A stretch of 64,000 nt of DNA from Paludibacteraceae bacterium (GCA_017937025.1 JAGBEJ010000010.1:62001-126000), one strand, 5' to 3'; positions 1-8,382 are shown, numbered from the stretch's first letter. Numbers and translations: made by a program. The notes: generated from the sequence alone by a model not told the origin.

Positions 1-603
1 AGAATCCATCTGGTCGAACATCATCTTCATCGACTCGCCGTCAGCTGGCATGTGCTCCATGTCGCCCGTAGCAAGGCTCGCTCTGCTGTCTCTGATTCTG
101 TAGATTTGCTTCGCTGCGCTCTCAGCCATTCGTCCTATGGAATTTGCCTCGAGCTGCTCTTCGTAGTATGCGCTTGGGTCGAAATTATTGTCGTCGAGAC
201 GTATGACTATCGGCTCGGCGAATTCATCCTTGTTCTCCTGCTTTACAGACTCGTTGTCTACATTAAGACCGCAAATAATGCCTTTGTCATTAAGCACAAT
301 ACTCTTGGCTGTCTTCAGTTTGAAAGTCTTGTCCTTGTCTGGTATGCCGACAGGCTTCACTCTCACCTGGTTCAGAGTCCACTCCACTTTGTCCTCGGTG
401 GCAGCGTCCTTTATGGCGAGAAGCCTTTCGCTGTATTTGTAATACGGACCAACCTTGATTTCTGTCCTTGTCAAGGTTATCTCAATGGACAGAACAGTCT
501 TAGGCAAAGAATACACCAATTGCGGCGCGCTGTACTTTGTAGCGGAAAAAGCCGATGCTGCCACCGACAAAGCCGCCAGTATAGACACAATAAATTTCTT
601 CAT
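1..603 (-). CDS. DUF4831 family secreted protein (3' end cut by window)
   Basis: The reading frame starts at the ATG at 603 and stays open to the window edge, so about 201 residues are visible and the C-terminus is missing. The N-terminus (MKKFIVSILAALSVAASAFSA) is a signal peptide, so the product is exported. Features typical of the Bacteroidota DUF4831 family as I recall it are YSLPKTVLSIEI after the signal, a GPYYKYSERLL stretch, and near the end IRDSRASLATGD followed by LPADG-like spacing (MPADGESMKMMFDQMD). The family has no established function. It lies 10 bp downstream of pfkA and is the last visible gene of the porQ-cmk-ispH-pfkA operon. Confidence 0.85.
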   Translation of the reverse strand, partial: MKKFIVSILAALSVAASAFSATKYSAPQLVYSLPKTVLSIEITLTRTEIKVGPYYKYSERLLAIKDAATEDKVEWTLNQVRVKPVGIPDKDKTFKLKTAKSIVLNDKGIICGLNVDNESVKQENKDEFAEPIVIRLDDNNFDPSAYYEEQLEANSIGRMAESAAKQIYRIRDSRASLATGDMEHMPADGESMKMMFDQMDS

Positions 604-613
604 TAACAAGTCT

Positions 614-1588
614 CTAAATACACAATAATCTTAATACATCGAACAAGTGCTTGTCCACAGGCTTCTCATCCTTTATTGCGTCTGTGAACGGCACGTGCAC
701 TATCTTGTTGTTCATGACTCCTATCATGATGCTTCTCTGCTCATCGAGCAAAGCATCAACAGCAGCCACACCGCATCGGCTGGCCAGAATTCTGTCGTTA
801 GCTGTCGGGCTTCCGCCTCTCTGTATATGACCGAGTATAGTCACGTGAGGGTCATAGCCCTTCTCCTTCAGTCTCTGAGCCACACCCATCGCACCACCAG
901 TCGCGTCGCTCTCGGAAACGAGCACGATACTACTGTTCTTCATCTTATGGAAACCGTTCTGGATAAGTCGCTCCAGCTGGTCCTCCTCTGTTGCTATCTC
1001 TGGGATAAGCGCTGCCTCCGCTCCTACGGCAATCGCGCCGTTCAAAGCCAAGAATCCTGCGTCACGTCCCATCACCTCAACGAGGAACAAGCGCTCGTGG
1101 CTGGCTGCTGTGTCACGTATCTTGTCCACAGCCGAAACTATAGTGTTAAGCGCTGTGTCATAACCGATTGTCGTGTCGGTTCCGTACAGGTCGTTGTCGA
1201 TTGTTCCTGGCACTCCGACTATTGGATAGTTATATTCCTGAGCCAGGACTCGCGCGCCAGTGAATGTTCCGTCACCGCCGATAACCACCAGACCGTCAAT
1301 CTGATGTCTCATCAATGTGTCGTAAGCCTGACGACGTCCTTCTGGAGTTCTGAACTCCAAGCATCTCGCTGTCTTGAGGATTGTGCCTCCGTGATTTATG
1401 ATATTGCTGACGCTCTCAGTCTGGAAAGTGACTATCTCGTCAGTTATCAGTCCTTTGTATCCGCGCAAGATTCCTTTTACTTGCAATCCGTTGAACATCG
1501 CTGTTCTTGTCACAGCTCTGATCGCTGCATTCATACCTGGCGCATCACCTCCCGAGGTCAACACACCTATGCATCTCATGTTATACAT
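614..1588 (-). CDS. pfkA: ATP-dependent 6-phosphofructokinase
   Basis: This enzyme phosphorylates fructose-6-phosphate to fructose-1,6-bisphosphate with ATP, the committed step of glycolysis in the cytoplasm. The 324 residues match the usual bacterial PfkA length. Visible motifs are the nucleotide-binding [17 protein letters not shown] near residue 8, GGDGTFTGA near residue 103, the catalytic [12 protein letters not shown] near residue 127 (catalytic Asp in TIDND), the substrate loop [12 protein letters not shown] near residue 170, and HIQRGGSP near residue 254. The start could be the ATG at 1588 or the one three codons later (1579). Neither has a clear Shine-Dalgarno sequence, which is common in Bacteroidota. 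It lies 13 bp after ispH in the same operon. Confidence 0.97.
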   Translation of the reverse strand: MYNMRCIGVLTSGGDAPGMNAAIRAVTRTAMFNGLQVKGILRGYKGLITDEIVTFQTESVSNIINHGGTILKTARCLEFRTPEGRRQAYDTLMRHQIDGLVVIGGDGTFTGARVLAQEYNYPIVGVPGTIDNDLYGTDTTIGYDTALNTIVSAVDKIRDTAASHERLFLVEVMGRDAGFLALNGAIAVGAEAALIPEIATEEDQLERLIQNGFHKMKNSSIVLVSESDATGGAMGVAQRLKEKGYDPHVTILGHIQRGGSPTANDRILASRCGVAAVDALLDEQRSIMIGVMNNKIVHVPFTDAIKDEKPVDKHLFDVLRLLCI

Positions 1589-1601
1589 TAGCAGTTAGAT
1601 A

Positions 1602-2489
1602 TTAGTTATTCGTTATTATCTCCTTAATTCTGTCGGCGACCTTCTCCATGAGCCATTTTGGCGTGGACGTCGCTCCACAGACGCCTATCGACTTAACATC
1701 GTCGGCGAACCAGACCGCTTCAAGCTCATCCGCCGATGATATGAAATAGGACCTTTCGTTCGCTCTGTGACACTCGGCAAACAGGCTCTTTCCGTTAGAG
1801 CTTTTCTTGCCGCTCACAAATATTATTAAGTCATGGACTTTCGCAAAATTAAATATATTTGGAATACGATTTGCCACCTGCCTGCAAATTGTGTCATTGA
1901 ACTTCAGCGAATAGCCTCCATTTTGCTTCAGTCCCTCACGCAAGCTTTCCGCCACCTCGTTGTACTCGTCGAGCGGCTTGGTCGTCTGCGAGAACAGCGA
2001 TATGTCCTTGTCGAGCCCGACCTTCGACACTTCCGACGGACTCTCTATGACAATGGCTTTGTTGTCGGTCTGCCCTACAAGTCCGTTGACCTCGGCATGG
2101 CCTTTCTTGCCGAATATCACAATCCTGGACTTATCGCCTTCCGTGTCATACTCCGTTTTTATCCGCTTCTGCAGCATCAGCACCACAGGGCACGTCGCAT
2201 CTATGAGCGTGATGTTGTTGCGTTTTGCCATTTCGTATGTCGCAGGTGGCTCGCCGTGCGCTCTGAGCAGGACTTTGACGTCATGCAGCTTGGCGAACTG
2301 CTCATGGTCAATGGTCACAAGCCCGGCTTCCTCAAGACGCTTTACCTCGCTGCCGTTGTGCACTATATCGCCCAGACAATACAGCACGCCTCCCTTGCTC
2401 AATTCCTCTTCCGCTTTCTTTATGGCAGTAACCACGCCGAAGCAGAATCCGGAATGCTCGTCTATCTCTATTTTAATGTCCTTGTTCAC
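1602..2489 (-). CDS. ispH: 4-hydroxy-3-methylbut-2-enyl diphosphate reductase
   Basis: IspH carries out the last step of the MEP isoprenoid pathway, reducing HMBPP to IPP and DMAPP with a [4Fe-4S] cluster. The 295-residue protein has the three conserved cluster cysteines: Cys16 in HSGFCFGV, one in DATCPVV near residue 100, and one in NDTICRQVANR near residue 202. RAHGEPP near residue 75 and CGATSTPKWLMEKV near the C-terminus are also family signatures. It begins 8 bp after cmk. The order porQ-cmk-ispH is, to my knowledge, a recurrent arrangement in Bacteroidota, which supports the assignments of its neighbours. Confidence 0.97.
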   Translation of the reverse strand: MNKDIKIEIDEHSGFCFGVVTAIKKAEEELSKGGVLYCLGDIVHNGSEVKRLEEAGLVTIDHEQFAKLHDVKVLLRAHGEPPATYEMAKRNNITLIDATCPVVLMLQKRIKTEYDTEGDKSRIVIFGKKGHAEVNGLVGQTDNKAIVIESPSEVSKVGLDKDISLFSQTTKPLDEYNEVAESLREGLKQNGGYSLKFNDTICRQVANRIPNIFNFAKVHDLIIFVSGKKSSNGKSLFAECHRANERSYFISSADELEAVWFADDVKSIGVCGATSTPKWLMEKVADRIKEIITNN

Positions 2490-2497
2490 TGACCGAT

Positions 2498-3187
2498 TTA
2501 TTTACCAACCGTTTCGTCGAACTTGCGCTTAAGCCACTCGAACTGCTCTTCGAGTGTCATGTCGCTGTTATCCAGCACCACTGCGTCGGCCGCCTGAACC
2601 AGCGGGCTTTCCTTTCGTGTAGTGTCGCGCAGGTCTCTTTCCTCAATGTCCTTCTTCACCTTCTCCAACGACTCCGGCGCATCGCCCTTAGCCACGAGCT
2701 CATCGTATCTGCGCTTCGCTCTGACGTAGGAAGACGCCGTGACAAAGATTTTCAGTTCCGCGTTTGGGAACACGACTGTGCCTATGTCTCTGCCGTCCAT
2801 GACGACGCACTTGCCTTCGCCCATCTTCTGCTGCTGGCGCACAAGAGCCGCCCTCACTTCCTTTATCTCGCTGACCTTGCTCGCCGCTATCGCTGCGTCA
2901 AGCGTCCTTATCTCGCCCTCGACGTTCTCGCCGTTCAGGTAAGTCTCGTTCTTGCCTTCTGCGTTAGGCTTGAAAAATATCTCAATCTCATCCAATGCGC
3001 CGATTATCGCGGCGTTGTCCAGTTCCCCGTCCTTGACGAATCCTTTTCTTGTCGCGTAAAGTCCGATTGCCCTGTACATCGCCCCTGTATCTATGTACGC
3101 ATATCCTGCGTATTTCGCCAACGCCTTGGCCATCGTGCTTTTGCCGCATGACGAGTAACCGTCCACAGCCACTACTATCTTTCTCAT
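2498..3187 (-). CDS. cmk: (d)CMP kinase
   Basis: Cytidylate kinase transfers phosphate from ATP to CMP or dCMP in the cytoplasm. The 229-residue protein opens with the P-loop VAVDGYSSCGKSTMAKALA. It then has the YIDTGAMYRAIGLYA substrate segment near residue 32, a VVMDGRDIGTVVFPNAELKIFVTAS block near residue 128 and the lid-type RxxRD element ERDLRDTTR. The ATG overlaps the porQ stop codon by four bases (ATGA), so the two are translationally coupled. Confidence 0.96.
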   Translation of the reverse strand: MRKIVVAVDGYSSCGKSTMAKALAKYAGYAYIDTGAMYRAIGLYATRKGFVKDGELDNAAIIGALDEIEIFFKPNAEGKNETYLNGENVEGEIRTLDAAIAASKVSEIKEVRAALVRQQQKMGEGKCVVMDGRDIGTVVFPNAELKIFVTASSYVRAKRRYDELVAKGDAPESLEKVKKDIEERDLRDTTRKESPLVQAADAVVLDNSDMTLEEQFEWLKRKFDETVGK

Positions 3188-4206
3188 TTCTTTAATATTT
3201 TATCAAAATCAAGACCTACATTGAATTGCCAGTTCCAAACGCCGGACTGGTATTGCGACGCCGCCATCGACAAATTGAATTTCTTCAGGTAAAGACCGGC
3301 GCCGAAAGAGAATCCTGCGATTGTCTTCGCGTCACTAAGTTTCAGTTCCTGCGCCCTTCTGTGGTTATATGACGCCGACACTCTGAACTTGCCGCCGAAC
3401 GGCACGAAGTCCACGCCCCATATCGTATGCCTGAAGAACATATCGACATCGGAAATCTTGCTGCTCTGCTTCACACCGAGCATATTCGTTGCCGACACCT
3501 TGTTCACATAATCGAAATCCCAGTCTGTTATGTGGTTGTATGTGAAATGCAGTATGACTGGCGCATGCTTGAAGCCTTTGTTGATGGAGAACACCATATT
3601 GAACGGCAACGCCTGGACATCGTCGTCGTACGTGACAACCTGACGACCTATTTGCTGGAAAGCCAGACCAGCTGACAGACTGTACTTATCGCACACATAA
3701 GCCGCAGCCACATCCACTGCCAGAGCGAACGAACCGTAATTCTCATAAACCGAGAAAATCGGCTTGAACGACACTCCAGCCGACAGCCCTTTGTACAACA
3801 TTCTGGAATAAGAGAAGACCATCTCGACATCGGTCGCCGTGAATGTGCCGGTCGAGGCTCCATACTCGTCGTAGCCGGAGAACTGACCGTAATTCAGGAA
3901 TCTGACACCGCCAGAGAACGTGTGCGAGTTCCAAGTCTGCGAATAAGCCGCGCCGCCGAAGTTGGCAATGTTCAAATATCGGCTGTATGAGAGCGACAGC
4001 TGCTTGTTCTCCTTCTCGGAGATGAGCGCCGCGTTAGAGAACACGTTATTCACACCGTCGTGGCTCAAAGCGACATTCTGTCCGCCCTGCGCCGCAGAAT
4101 AAGCCGAAGCCGGCATCTCGAGAAACGTGTATGCACTGAGCCCGTTCCCAGCGCACAAGGCCATCGTGGAGAACACAGCGTATGCAAGTACAATTAATCG
4201 TTTCAT
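3184..4206 (-). CDS. porQ: Type IX secretion system outer-membrane protein PorQ
   Basis: PorQ is an outer-membrane beta-barrel needed for type IX secretion; with PorU, PorV and PorZ it belongs to the complex that attaches cargo to the cell surface. I place the start at 4206, where MKRLIVLAYAVFSTMALCAGNG gives a clean signal peptide; the open frame extends about 54 codons further upstream but that part looks non-coding. The mature N-terminus (AYTFLEMPASAYSAAQGGQNVAL) followed by a FSNAALIS segment is the FadL-like PorQ/PorV signature. The protein is about 340 residues with alternating beta-strand character throughout. A TATATTTG -7 box lies 34 bp upstream. Two type IX cargo-like proteins elsewhere in the window fit its presence. 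Confidence 0.88.
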   Translation of the reverse strand: MKRLIVLAYAVFSTMALCAGNGLSAYTFLEMPASAYSAAQGGQNVALSHDGVNNVFSNAALISEKENKQLSLSYSRYLNIANFGGAAYSQTWNSHTFSGGVRFLNYGQFSGYDEYGASTGTFTATDVEMVFSYSRMLYKGLSAGVSFKPIFSVYENYGSFALAVDVAAAYVCDKYSLSAGLAFQQIGRQVVTYDDDVQALPFNMVFSINKGFKHAPVILHFTYNHITDWDFDYVNKVSATNMLGVKQSSKISDVDMFFRHTIWGVDFVPFGGKFRVSASYNHRRAQELKLSDAKTIAGFSFGAGLYLKKFNLSMAASQYQSGVWNWQFNVGLDFDKILKK

Positions 4207-4239
4207 TTCGAGAGACGTTGCTTTATATAAAAAAGAATT

Positions 4240-4247
4240 CAAATATA
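4240..4247 (-). promoter_or_regulatory. Promoter -7 box of the porQ operon
   Basis: On the minus strand the sequence reads TATATTTG, matching the Bacteroidota -7 consensus TAnnTTTG. A start site about 7 bases downstream would give a leader of roughly 27 nt before the porQ ATG at 4206. Confidence 0.7.
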
Positions 4248-4352
4248 ACGCATTGAATGTTGATATGCCACCCTTGCGCGCAAAGAAGTTATTAAAATGT
4301 CTAAATAAACTATTTTTACTTCCGCATGTCTTCCTTTTCTCAAAAAAAATGC

Positions 4353-4360
4353 TACATTTG
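4353..4360 (+). promoter_or_regulatory. Promoter -7 box of tonB
   Basis: TACATTTG matches the TAnnTTTG -7 consensus. The predicted leader to the ATG at 4424 is about 57 nt. It is divergent from the porQ promoter 106 bp away. Confidence 0.6.
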
Positions 4361-4423
4361 CCATTCAAAAGCCTGATGAAAATCGGCGCGACAAAGGAAT
4401 AATCAAATATCTATACAAAAAAC

Positions 4424-5116
4424 ATGGAAGCAAAAAAATCAGCATCCGCAAACCTTGAGAACCAGAAAGGCTTTTTCACTCTCTTAGGTTTTGTAGTAGT
4501 GTTGGGTTTTGTTTACATCTTCTTCGAATGGGCAGACAAGGAAGTTGAAGTCTATACTGACGACATGTCCCAGATCGTGTTCGAGGAAGAGGAAATGGTC
4601 GTACAAACCCAGCAGCAAGTAACACCACCTCCACCAGCTCCAGAGGTGCCTGTTGAAGTTCCACCAGAAATCAAAGTGACAGACAAAGAGGTCGCTACAA
4701 GCACTGACGCTTTCAACTCTGAGTCTAAGGTCACTGACGTGATAGCACCACCACCTCCACCACCAGCACCAGTGGCTAAGCCTGTCGAGAAGGACGAAGA
4801 CGTTGTGTTCGTGGCTGTGGAGAAAGCTCCAGAGTTCCCAGGCGGTCAGGACGCATTGTACAAGTTCTTGAACAAGAACCTGAACTACCCTGCAGCAGCC
4901 AAGGAGTCAGGAATCCAAGGTCGTGTAATATGCCAGTTCACAGTAAACAGAGACGGTTCTATCGTTGATGTTGTTGTGCTCAGAGGCGTTGACCCAGACC
5001 TGGACAAGGAGGCAGTAGCTGTCATCAAGAAGATGCCTAACTGGATTCCAGGTGAGCAGAGCCGTAAGAAAGTACGTTGTAAGTTCACACTGCCAGTAGT
5101 ATTCAAACTGAACTAA
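4424..5116 (+). CDS. Energy transducer TonB
   Basis: TonB passes energy from the inner-membrane ExbBD motor to TonB-dependent outer-membrane receptors. The 230-residue protein has a single N-terminal membrane anchor (FFTLLGFVVVLGFVYIFFEWA, about residues 16-36). A periplasmic spacer follows with two proline clusters (TPPPPAPEVPVEVPP near 67 and APPPPPPAPVAKP near 109). The last ~100 residues are a TonB C-terminal domain (FPGGQDALYKFLNKNLNYP, IQGRVICQFTVNRDGSI, VVLRGVDPDLDKEAVAVIKKMP). No exbB or exbD is adjacent. It is followed by a strong terminator and is probably monocistronic. Bacteroidales genomes carry many TonB paralogues, so no number is assigned. Confidence 0.93.
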   Translation: MEAKKSASANLENQKGFFTLLGFVVVLGFVYIFFEWADKEVEVYTDDMSQIVFEEEEMVVQTQQQVTPPPPAPEVPVEVPPEIKVTDKEVATSTDAFNSESKVTDVIAPPPPPPAPVAKPVEKDEDVVFVAVEKAPEFPGGQDALYKFLNKNLNYPAAAKESGIQGRVICQFTVNRDGSIVDVVVLRGVDPDLDKEAVAVIKKMPNWIPGEQSRKKVRCKFTLPVVFKLN

Positions 5117-5134
5117 CAGAATACACACATAAGC

Positions 5135-5166
5135 AAAAAAGCCGCTCTAAAAAGAGTGGCTTTTTT
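5135..5166 (+). terminator. Rho-independent terminator of tonB
   Basis: GCCGCTCT and AGAGTGGC form a stem around a short A-loop, flanked by A6 and T6, 18 bp after the tonB stop codon. The A/T flanks could let it work in both directions. Confidence 0.85.
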
Positions 5167-5211
5167 ATTGCCCAATAGCCGCTTGGATTTTAATAAAAAG
5201 GCTTTTTGTCA

Positions 5212-5219
5212 TATCTTTG
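5212..5219 (+). promoter_or_regulatory. Promoter -7 box of lepA
   Basis: TATCTTTG fits TAnnTTTG and lies 36 bp before the lepA ATG. Confidence 0.65.
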
Positions 5220-5255
5220 CGTGACTATAACACAAGCACATAATTAACCATAAAC

Positions 5256-7061
5256 ATGGCTAACATAAAAAACATAAGAAACTTCTGCATCATAGCGCAT
5301 ATTGACCACGGAAAGAGCACTCTGGCCGACAGACTGCTGGAGCGCACTAACGCTGTGGAAAAGAAGGACATGCAAGCGCAGGTGCTCGACGACATGGACC
5401 TGGAGAGAGAGAGAGGCATAACCATAAAAAGCCACGCCATACAGATGGGCTACAAGCACAAAGACGGCGAGACATACATACTGAACCTCATTGACACTCC
5501 GGGACACGTGGACTTCTCATACGAAGTGTCGCGAAGCATAGCCGCATGCGAGGGCGCGCTGCTTGTGGTTGACGCCACGCAAGGCATACAGGCGCAGACA
5601 ATCTCAAACCTGTACATGGCGATAGAGCACGACTTGGAAATCATCCCTGTGATGAACAAAATGGACGTGGACAGCGCGATGCCCGACGAAGTGGAGGACC
5701 AGATAATAGAGCTGCTCGGATGCAAGCGAGAGGACATAATAAGAGCGAGCGGAAAGACCGGCATGGGTGTCGATGAGATACTCGATGCAATAGTGGAAAG
5801 AGTGGAGCCGCCTGTCGGCGACGACAAGGCACCGCTGCAATGCCTGATTTTCGACTCCGTGTTCGACTCATACCGCGGCATTATCGCCTACTTCAAGGTG
5901 ATAAACGGAACGATACACAGCGGCGACAGAGTGAAGTTCGTGGCGACAGGAAAGGAATACGACGCCGACGAGATTGGCGTGCTGGAACTCACCAGAAGAC
6001 CGACAAAGGAACTGAAGACCGGCGATGTAGGCTACATCGTGTCGGGCATCAAGACTTCGCGCGAAGTGAAGGTCGGCGACACAATAACACACATCGACAA
6101 GCCGTGCGAGGAGGCCGTGGCTGGTTTCCAGGAAGTGAAGCCGATGCTCTACGCCGGAGTTTACCCGATAGAGACATCCGAATTCGAGAACCTGCGCGCA
6201 TCCATCGAGAAGCTGCAGCTCAACGACGCATCGCTGACATTCGAGCCAGAAAGCTCTGTGGCGCTGGGATTCGGTTTCCGTTGCGGATTCCTCGGACTGC
6301 TGCACATGGAGATTGTACAGGAGCGTCTGTCGCGCGAGTTCAACATGGAGGTCATAACCACCGTGCCTAACGTGCAATACAAGGTTTACACGAAGAAAGG
6401 TGCAATGGTAGAGGTGCACAACCCTGCCGGACTGCCGGAAGTGACGACCATCGACCATATCGACGAGCCGTACATCAGAGCCTCGATAATAACCAAGACC
6501 GCATTCATAGGAAACATAATGACGCTCTGTCTCGGCAAGAGAGGCGAGCTGATAACACAAAACTACATATCAGGCGACCGCATAGAACTCATGTACGACC
6601 TGCCGCTCGGCGAGATTGTATTCGACTTCTACGACAAGCTGAAGAGCATATCGAAAGGCTACGCGTCGTTCGACTACCACATAACCGACTACAGGCAGTC
6701 GCACCTCGTCAAGCTGGACATACTCCTGAACGGCGAGAAGGTTGACGCGCTGTCGGCGCTGATTCATTTTGACAACGCAGCCTCACTTGGCCGCAAGATG
6801 TGCAGCAAGTTGAAGGAATTAATCCCAAGACAGCAGTTCGACATCGCTGTGCAAGCAGCCATAGGAGCGAAAATCATCGCGCGAGAGACCATCAAGGCTG
6901 TGCGCAAGGATGTGACAGCGAAGTGCTACGGAGGCGACATCTCACGTAAGCGAAAGCTGCTCGAGAAACAGAAAGAAGGAAAGAAGAGAATGAAACAAAT
7001 AGGAAGCGTGGAAGTCCCACAGAAAGCATTCCTCGCAGTTCTCAAACTCGATGATGAATAA
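5256..7061 (+). CDS. lepA: Elongation factor 4 (LepA), ribosome back-translocase GTPase
   Basis: LepA is a translational GTPase that binds ribosomes and acts on mispositioned or stalled complexes. At 601 residues it is the usual length. G-motifs are AHIDHGKST (P-loop, near residue 14), DTPGHVDF near 77 and NKMD near 131. It has the EF-G-like domains and the LepA-specific C-terminal domain, which ends [35 protein letters not shown]. The codons are rich in AAG, GAG and GAC, like the other core genes here. Confidence 0.98.
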   Translation: MANIKNIRNFCIIAHIDHGKSTLADRLLERTNAVEKKDMQAQVLDDMDLERERGITIKSHAIQMGYKHKDGETYILNLIDTPGHVDFSYEVSRSIAACEGALLVVDATQGIQAQTISNLYMAIEHDLEIIPVMNKMDVDSAMPDEVEDQIIELLGCKREDIIRASGKTGMGVDEILDAIVERVEPPVGDDKAPLQCLIFDSVFDSYRGIIAYFKVINGTIHSGDRVKFVATGKEYDADEIGVLELTRRPTKELKTGDVGYIVSGIKTSREVKVGDTITHIDKPCEEAVAGFQEVKPMLYAGVYPIETSEFENLRASIEKLQLNDASLTFEPESSVALGFGFRCGFLGLLHMEIVQERLSREFNMEVITTVPNVQYKVYTKKGAMVEVHNPAGLPEVTTIDHIDEPYIRASIITKTAFIGNIMTLCLGKRGELITQNYISGDRIELMYDLPLGEIVFDFYDKLKSISKGYASFDYHITDYRQSHLVKLDILLNGEKVDALSALIHFDNAASLGRKMCSKLKELIPRQQFDIAVQAAIGAKIIARETIKAVRKDVTAKCYGGDISRKRKLLEKQKEGKKRMKQIGSVEVPQKAFLAVLKLDDE

Positions 7062-7064
7062 ATA

Positions 7065-7096
7065 AAATCGGCGGTGAATTCACCGCCGATTTTTGT
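7065..7096 (+). terminator. Rho-independent terminator of lepA
   Basis: A perfect 10-bp stem (ATCGGCGGTG/CACCGCCGAT) with an AATT loop is followed by T5GT5, starting 4 bp after the lepA stop. It also closes the minus-strand accessory patch that follows. Confidence 0.9.
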
Positions 7097-7175
7097 TTTT
7101 ATGATACTTAAGAGACAAAAAAGTATTTGCATAGGATTATTTAAGGCTTGGGGGATGGAGTGGAAACATTCAATT

Positions 7176-7355
7176 TCAAAATGTTTCACCTTGTTTTTCC
7201 CAAATTATTTCTATCGGTTTTACAGTTTCTTCCCATTTGTCAAATATAACTTGGTCGTTAACGCGTGTATATCTGCCATTCAATGCGAAAAGGAACAAAA
7301 TCACTAAAAGTATAACTCCTGCAATGTACAGGGCAATTGTATTAACTATTTTCAT
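7176..7355 (-). CDS. Small single-pass membrane protein, 59 aa, unknown
   Basis: A 59-codon frame runs from the ATG at 7355 to TGA at 7176-7178. Residues 4-26 (VNTIALYIAGVILLVILFLFAL) form one strongly hydrophobic helix, followed by a charged tail (NGRYTRVNDQVIFDKWEETVKP). An AAAGG sequence sits just before the ATG. I do not recognise a family. It is the last minus-strand gene of the repeat array, 52 bp beyond repeat copy 1, and is AT-rich like the rest of the patch. The coherent hydrophobic/charged layout favours a real gene over a chance frame. Confidence 0.55.
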   Translation of the reverse strand: MKIVNTIALYIAGVILLVILFLFALNGRYTRVNDQVIFDKWEETVKPIEIIWEKQGETF

Positions 7356-7407
7356 ATGCCTTTATTTTAATTTGCATTACTAATATGTCATGGGCGGCAT
7401 CATTCTA

Positions 7408-7443
7408 TGTTTCAAACGCTTTATATAAGATAAGCTATGAAAC
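7408..7443 (-). repeat. Array repeat copy 1
   Basis: On the minus strand: variable arm ending TTTCATAG, 6-bp centre CTTATC, conserved arm TTATATAAAGC, then GTTTGAAAC-type tail. It differs from the consensus at one base of the conserved arm (A for G) and one base of the tail. Confidence 0.85.
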
Positions 7444-7570
7444 TAAGATATTTTTCTATGATGCTCAGAGTGGCGAATTTGTGGATATTAAGGAGTATGC
7501 TAATTTGGAGAGTTTTGAAGTTCTTAAAGTAGATAAACTCCTTTTAAATCGTGATTTGCTTTTGAAAATA

Positions 7571-7819
7571 TCACAACTTATTTAACTCAATTTCTTGTTT
7601 CATAGCCCACATAATCTCCTGTATTGGGAGAATATTTGTTATATCTCCTTTATTGCTTATCCTGATAAACTGTTGTAGCCCTAATTTATGCCCACATGTT
7701 TCCTGAGAAAAAACATGGAAATACGCACATCCATCACGTTCGCCAGCCCTCCTAACAGTGTCTTTGTTATTTTGGCGAGCGTACTTCTGCGCTATCATAA
7801 GCAGTTCTTCTCTTTCCAT
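7571..7819 (-). CDS. Hypothetical protein, 82 aa
   Basis: An 82-residue frame begins at the ATG at 7819 (MEREELLMIAQKYARQ). It is mixed charged/hydrophobic with no signal peptide or membrane segment. Two cysteines occur in DGCAYFHVFSQETCGHKLGL, with His in between, but no metal motif I can name. It sits between repeat copies 2 and 1 and is transcribed in the array direction. No homologue is recognised. Its length and the neighbouring repeats suit a module cargo gene. Confidence 0.55.
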   Translation of the reverse strand: MEREELLMIAQKYARQNNKDTVRRAGERDGCAYFHVFSQETCGHKLGLQQFIRISNKGDITNILPIQEIMWAMKQEIELNKL

Positions 7820-7849
7820 ATCCTTGCGTTTTAGGTTAATAATCGTCCT

Positions 7850-7884
7850 GTTTTAAACGCTTTACATAAGATAAGTTATGAAAC
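7850..7884 (-). repeat. Array repeat copy 2
   Basis: Minus strand: GTTTCATAA, centre CTTATC, conserved arm TTATGTAAAGC, tail GTTTAAAAC. In this copy the two arms are the most nearly inverted (TTTCATAA against TTATGTAAA). Confidence 0.9.
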
Positions 7885-7955
7885 AAAAAGAGCACTTGAG
7901 ACCGCCTCGCTCATCGAAAACTCGAAGGCTCCACAGACTGTCGTCTCAAGTGCTA
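7885..7955 (-). ncRNA. Candidate small hairpin RNA in the array
   Basis: On the minus strand a -7 box (TACCTTTG, 7969-7962) is followed by a perfect 12-bp inverted repeat, AGCACTTGAGAC at 7954-7943 and GTCTCAAGTGCT at 7902-7891. The 40-nt interior has a nested GCCT/AGGC stem. The second arm runs into CTTTTTGTTTC, a terminator-like U-tract. A transcript of about 65-70 nt that terminates at the edge of repeat 2 is therefore predicted. Nothing in it looks coding. It could instead be a leader/attenuator for the 82-aa gene downstream. Confidence 0.5.
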
Positions 7956-7961
7956 TGGGTG

Positions 7962-7969
7962 CAAAGGTA
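7962..7969 (-). promoter_or_regulatory. -7 box ahead of the hairpin RNA
   Basis: TACCTTTG on the minus strand matches TAnnTTTG. A start 7 bases downstream falls at the first arm of the 12-bp hairpin. Confidence 0.55.
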
Positions 7970-8035
7970 TTAAAAAACTTGACAATCTTGCAGAAAAGAT
8001 AGAAAATCTCAAACGAAGTCCAATAAAAACTTTCA

Positions 8036-8067
8036 GTTTTAAACGCTTTACATAAGATAAGTCAAAC
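8036..8067 (-). repeat. Array repeat copy 3
   Basis: Conserved half intact on the minus strand (CTTATC, TTATGTAAAGC, GTTTAAAAC). The variable arm is diverged to TTTGTTTGA, which lacks the CAT core of the other copies. Confidence 0.85.
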
Positions 8068-8069
8068 AA

Positions 8070-8187
8070 AAGCGAATATGGTAATACTGCCCTCACATAT
8101 TAAGCAATGTCCCCACATCGCCACCTTAAACACGGTCTGCACAAAACAATGGGGAATGCAGCCGTTAGGGTCAACAAGTCCTATTCG
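8070..8187 (-). ncRNA. Candidate structured small RNA in the array
   Basis: A minus-strand promoter with both elements visible (TTTTG, 20-bp spacer, TATATTTG at 8200-8193) leads into about 115 nt. Its ends pair (GCGAATA at the 5' end, TATTCGC at the 3' end), followed by TTTTGTTTG. Inside, TCCCC pairs with GGGGA and ACC with GGT, giving a nested fold. It has no plausible reading frame. As with the neighbouring hairpin RNA, the 3' end abuts a repeat (copy 3). No Rfam family is recognised from memory. Confidence 0.5.
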
Positions 8188-8192
8188 CATTA

Positions 8193-8200
8193 CAAATATA
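8193..8200 (-). promoter_or_regulatory. Promoter of the structured RNA
   Basis: Minus strand TATATTTG with a TTTTG -33-like element 20 bp upstream, one of the better two-part Bacteroidota promoters in the window. Confidence 0.65.
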
Positions 8201-8274
8201 TGCTATGACATCGTATAAAACAAAAGAATATGACAAAAAGCGACACAACAACGGTTTATCAAAACAAGGTTTAA

Positions 8275-8309
8275 GTTTTAAACGCTTTACATAAGATAAG
8301 TCATAAAAC
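8275..8309 (-). repeat. Array repeat copy 4
   Basis: Minus strand: GTTTTATGA, centre CTTATC, TTATGTAAAGC, GTTTAAAAC. The TGA in its variable arm is the stop codon of the micro-ORF that precedes it. Confidence 0.9.
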
Positions 8310-8372
8310 ATCGCTGCTTTTATATATTGATTCACTTTGCATATAGTCTTTTATACTCTCAAAATCCGCCAT
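8301..8372 (-). CDS. Micro-ORF, 23 aa, ends inside repeat copy 4
   Basis: ATG at 8372 opens a 23-codon frame (MADFESIKDYMQSE...) that ends at a TGA supplied by the repeat. It starts 10 bp after the 67-aa gene and is preceded by GAAAGAG, a weak ribosome-binding sequence. It could be a true small protein, or the remnant of a longer gene whose 3' end was replaced by the repeat. No homologue is recognised; a chance frame is possible. Confidence 0.25.
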   Translation of the reverse strand: MADFESIKDYMQSESIYKSSDVL

Positions 8373-8382
8373 TGCTCTTTCG

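Noticed and set aside
647..1591. Long open frames antisense to pfkA and to many other core genes
   Set aside because: They mirror well-conserved genes whose codon use leaves the opposite strand open. None has a recognisable domain.
3184..4368. Upstream start of porQ at 4368
   Set aside because: It would place about 54 non-conserved residues before a perfect signal peptide and overlap the porQ promoter at 4240-4247.
7385..7585. 66-codon plus-strand frame beginning before repeat copy 1
   Set aside because: It reads straight through repeat copy 1 and overlaps the 82-aa minus-strand gene. Other copies show no matching plus-strand frames, so it is taken as chance or at most a fragment.
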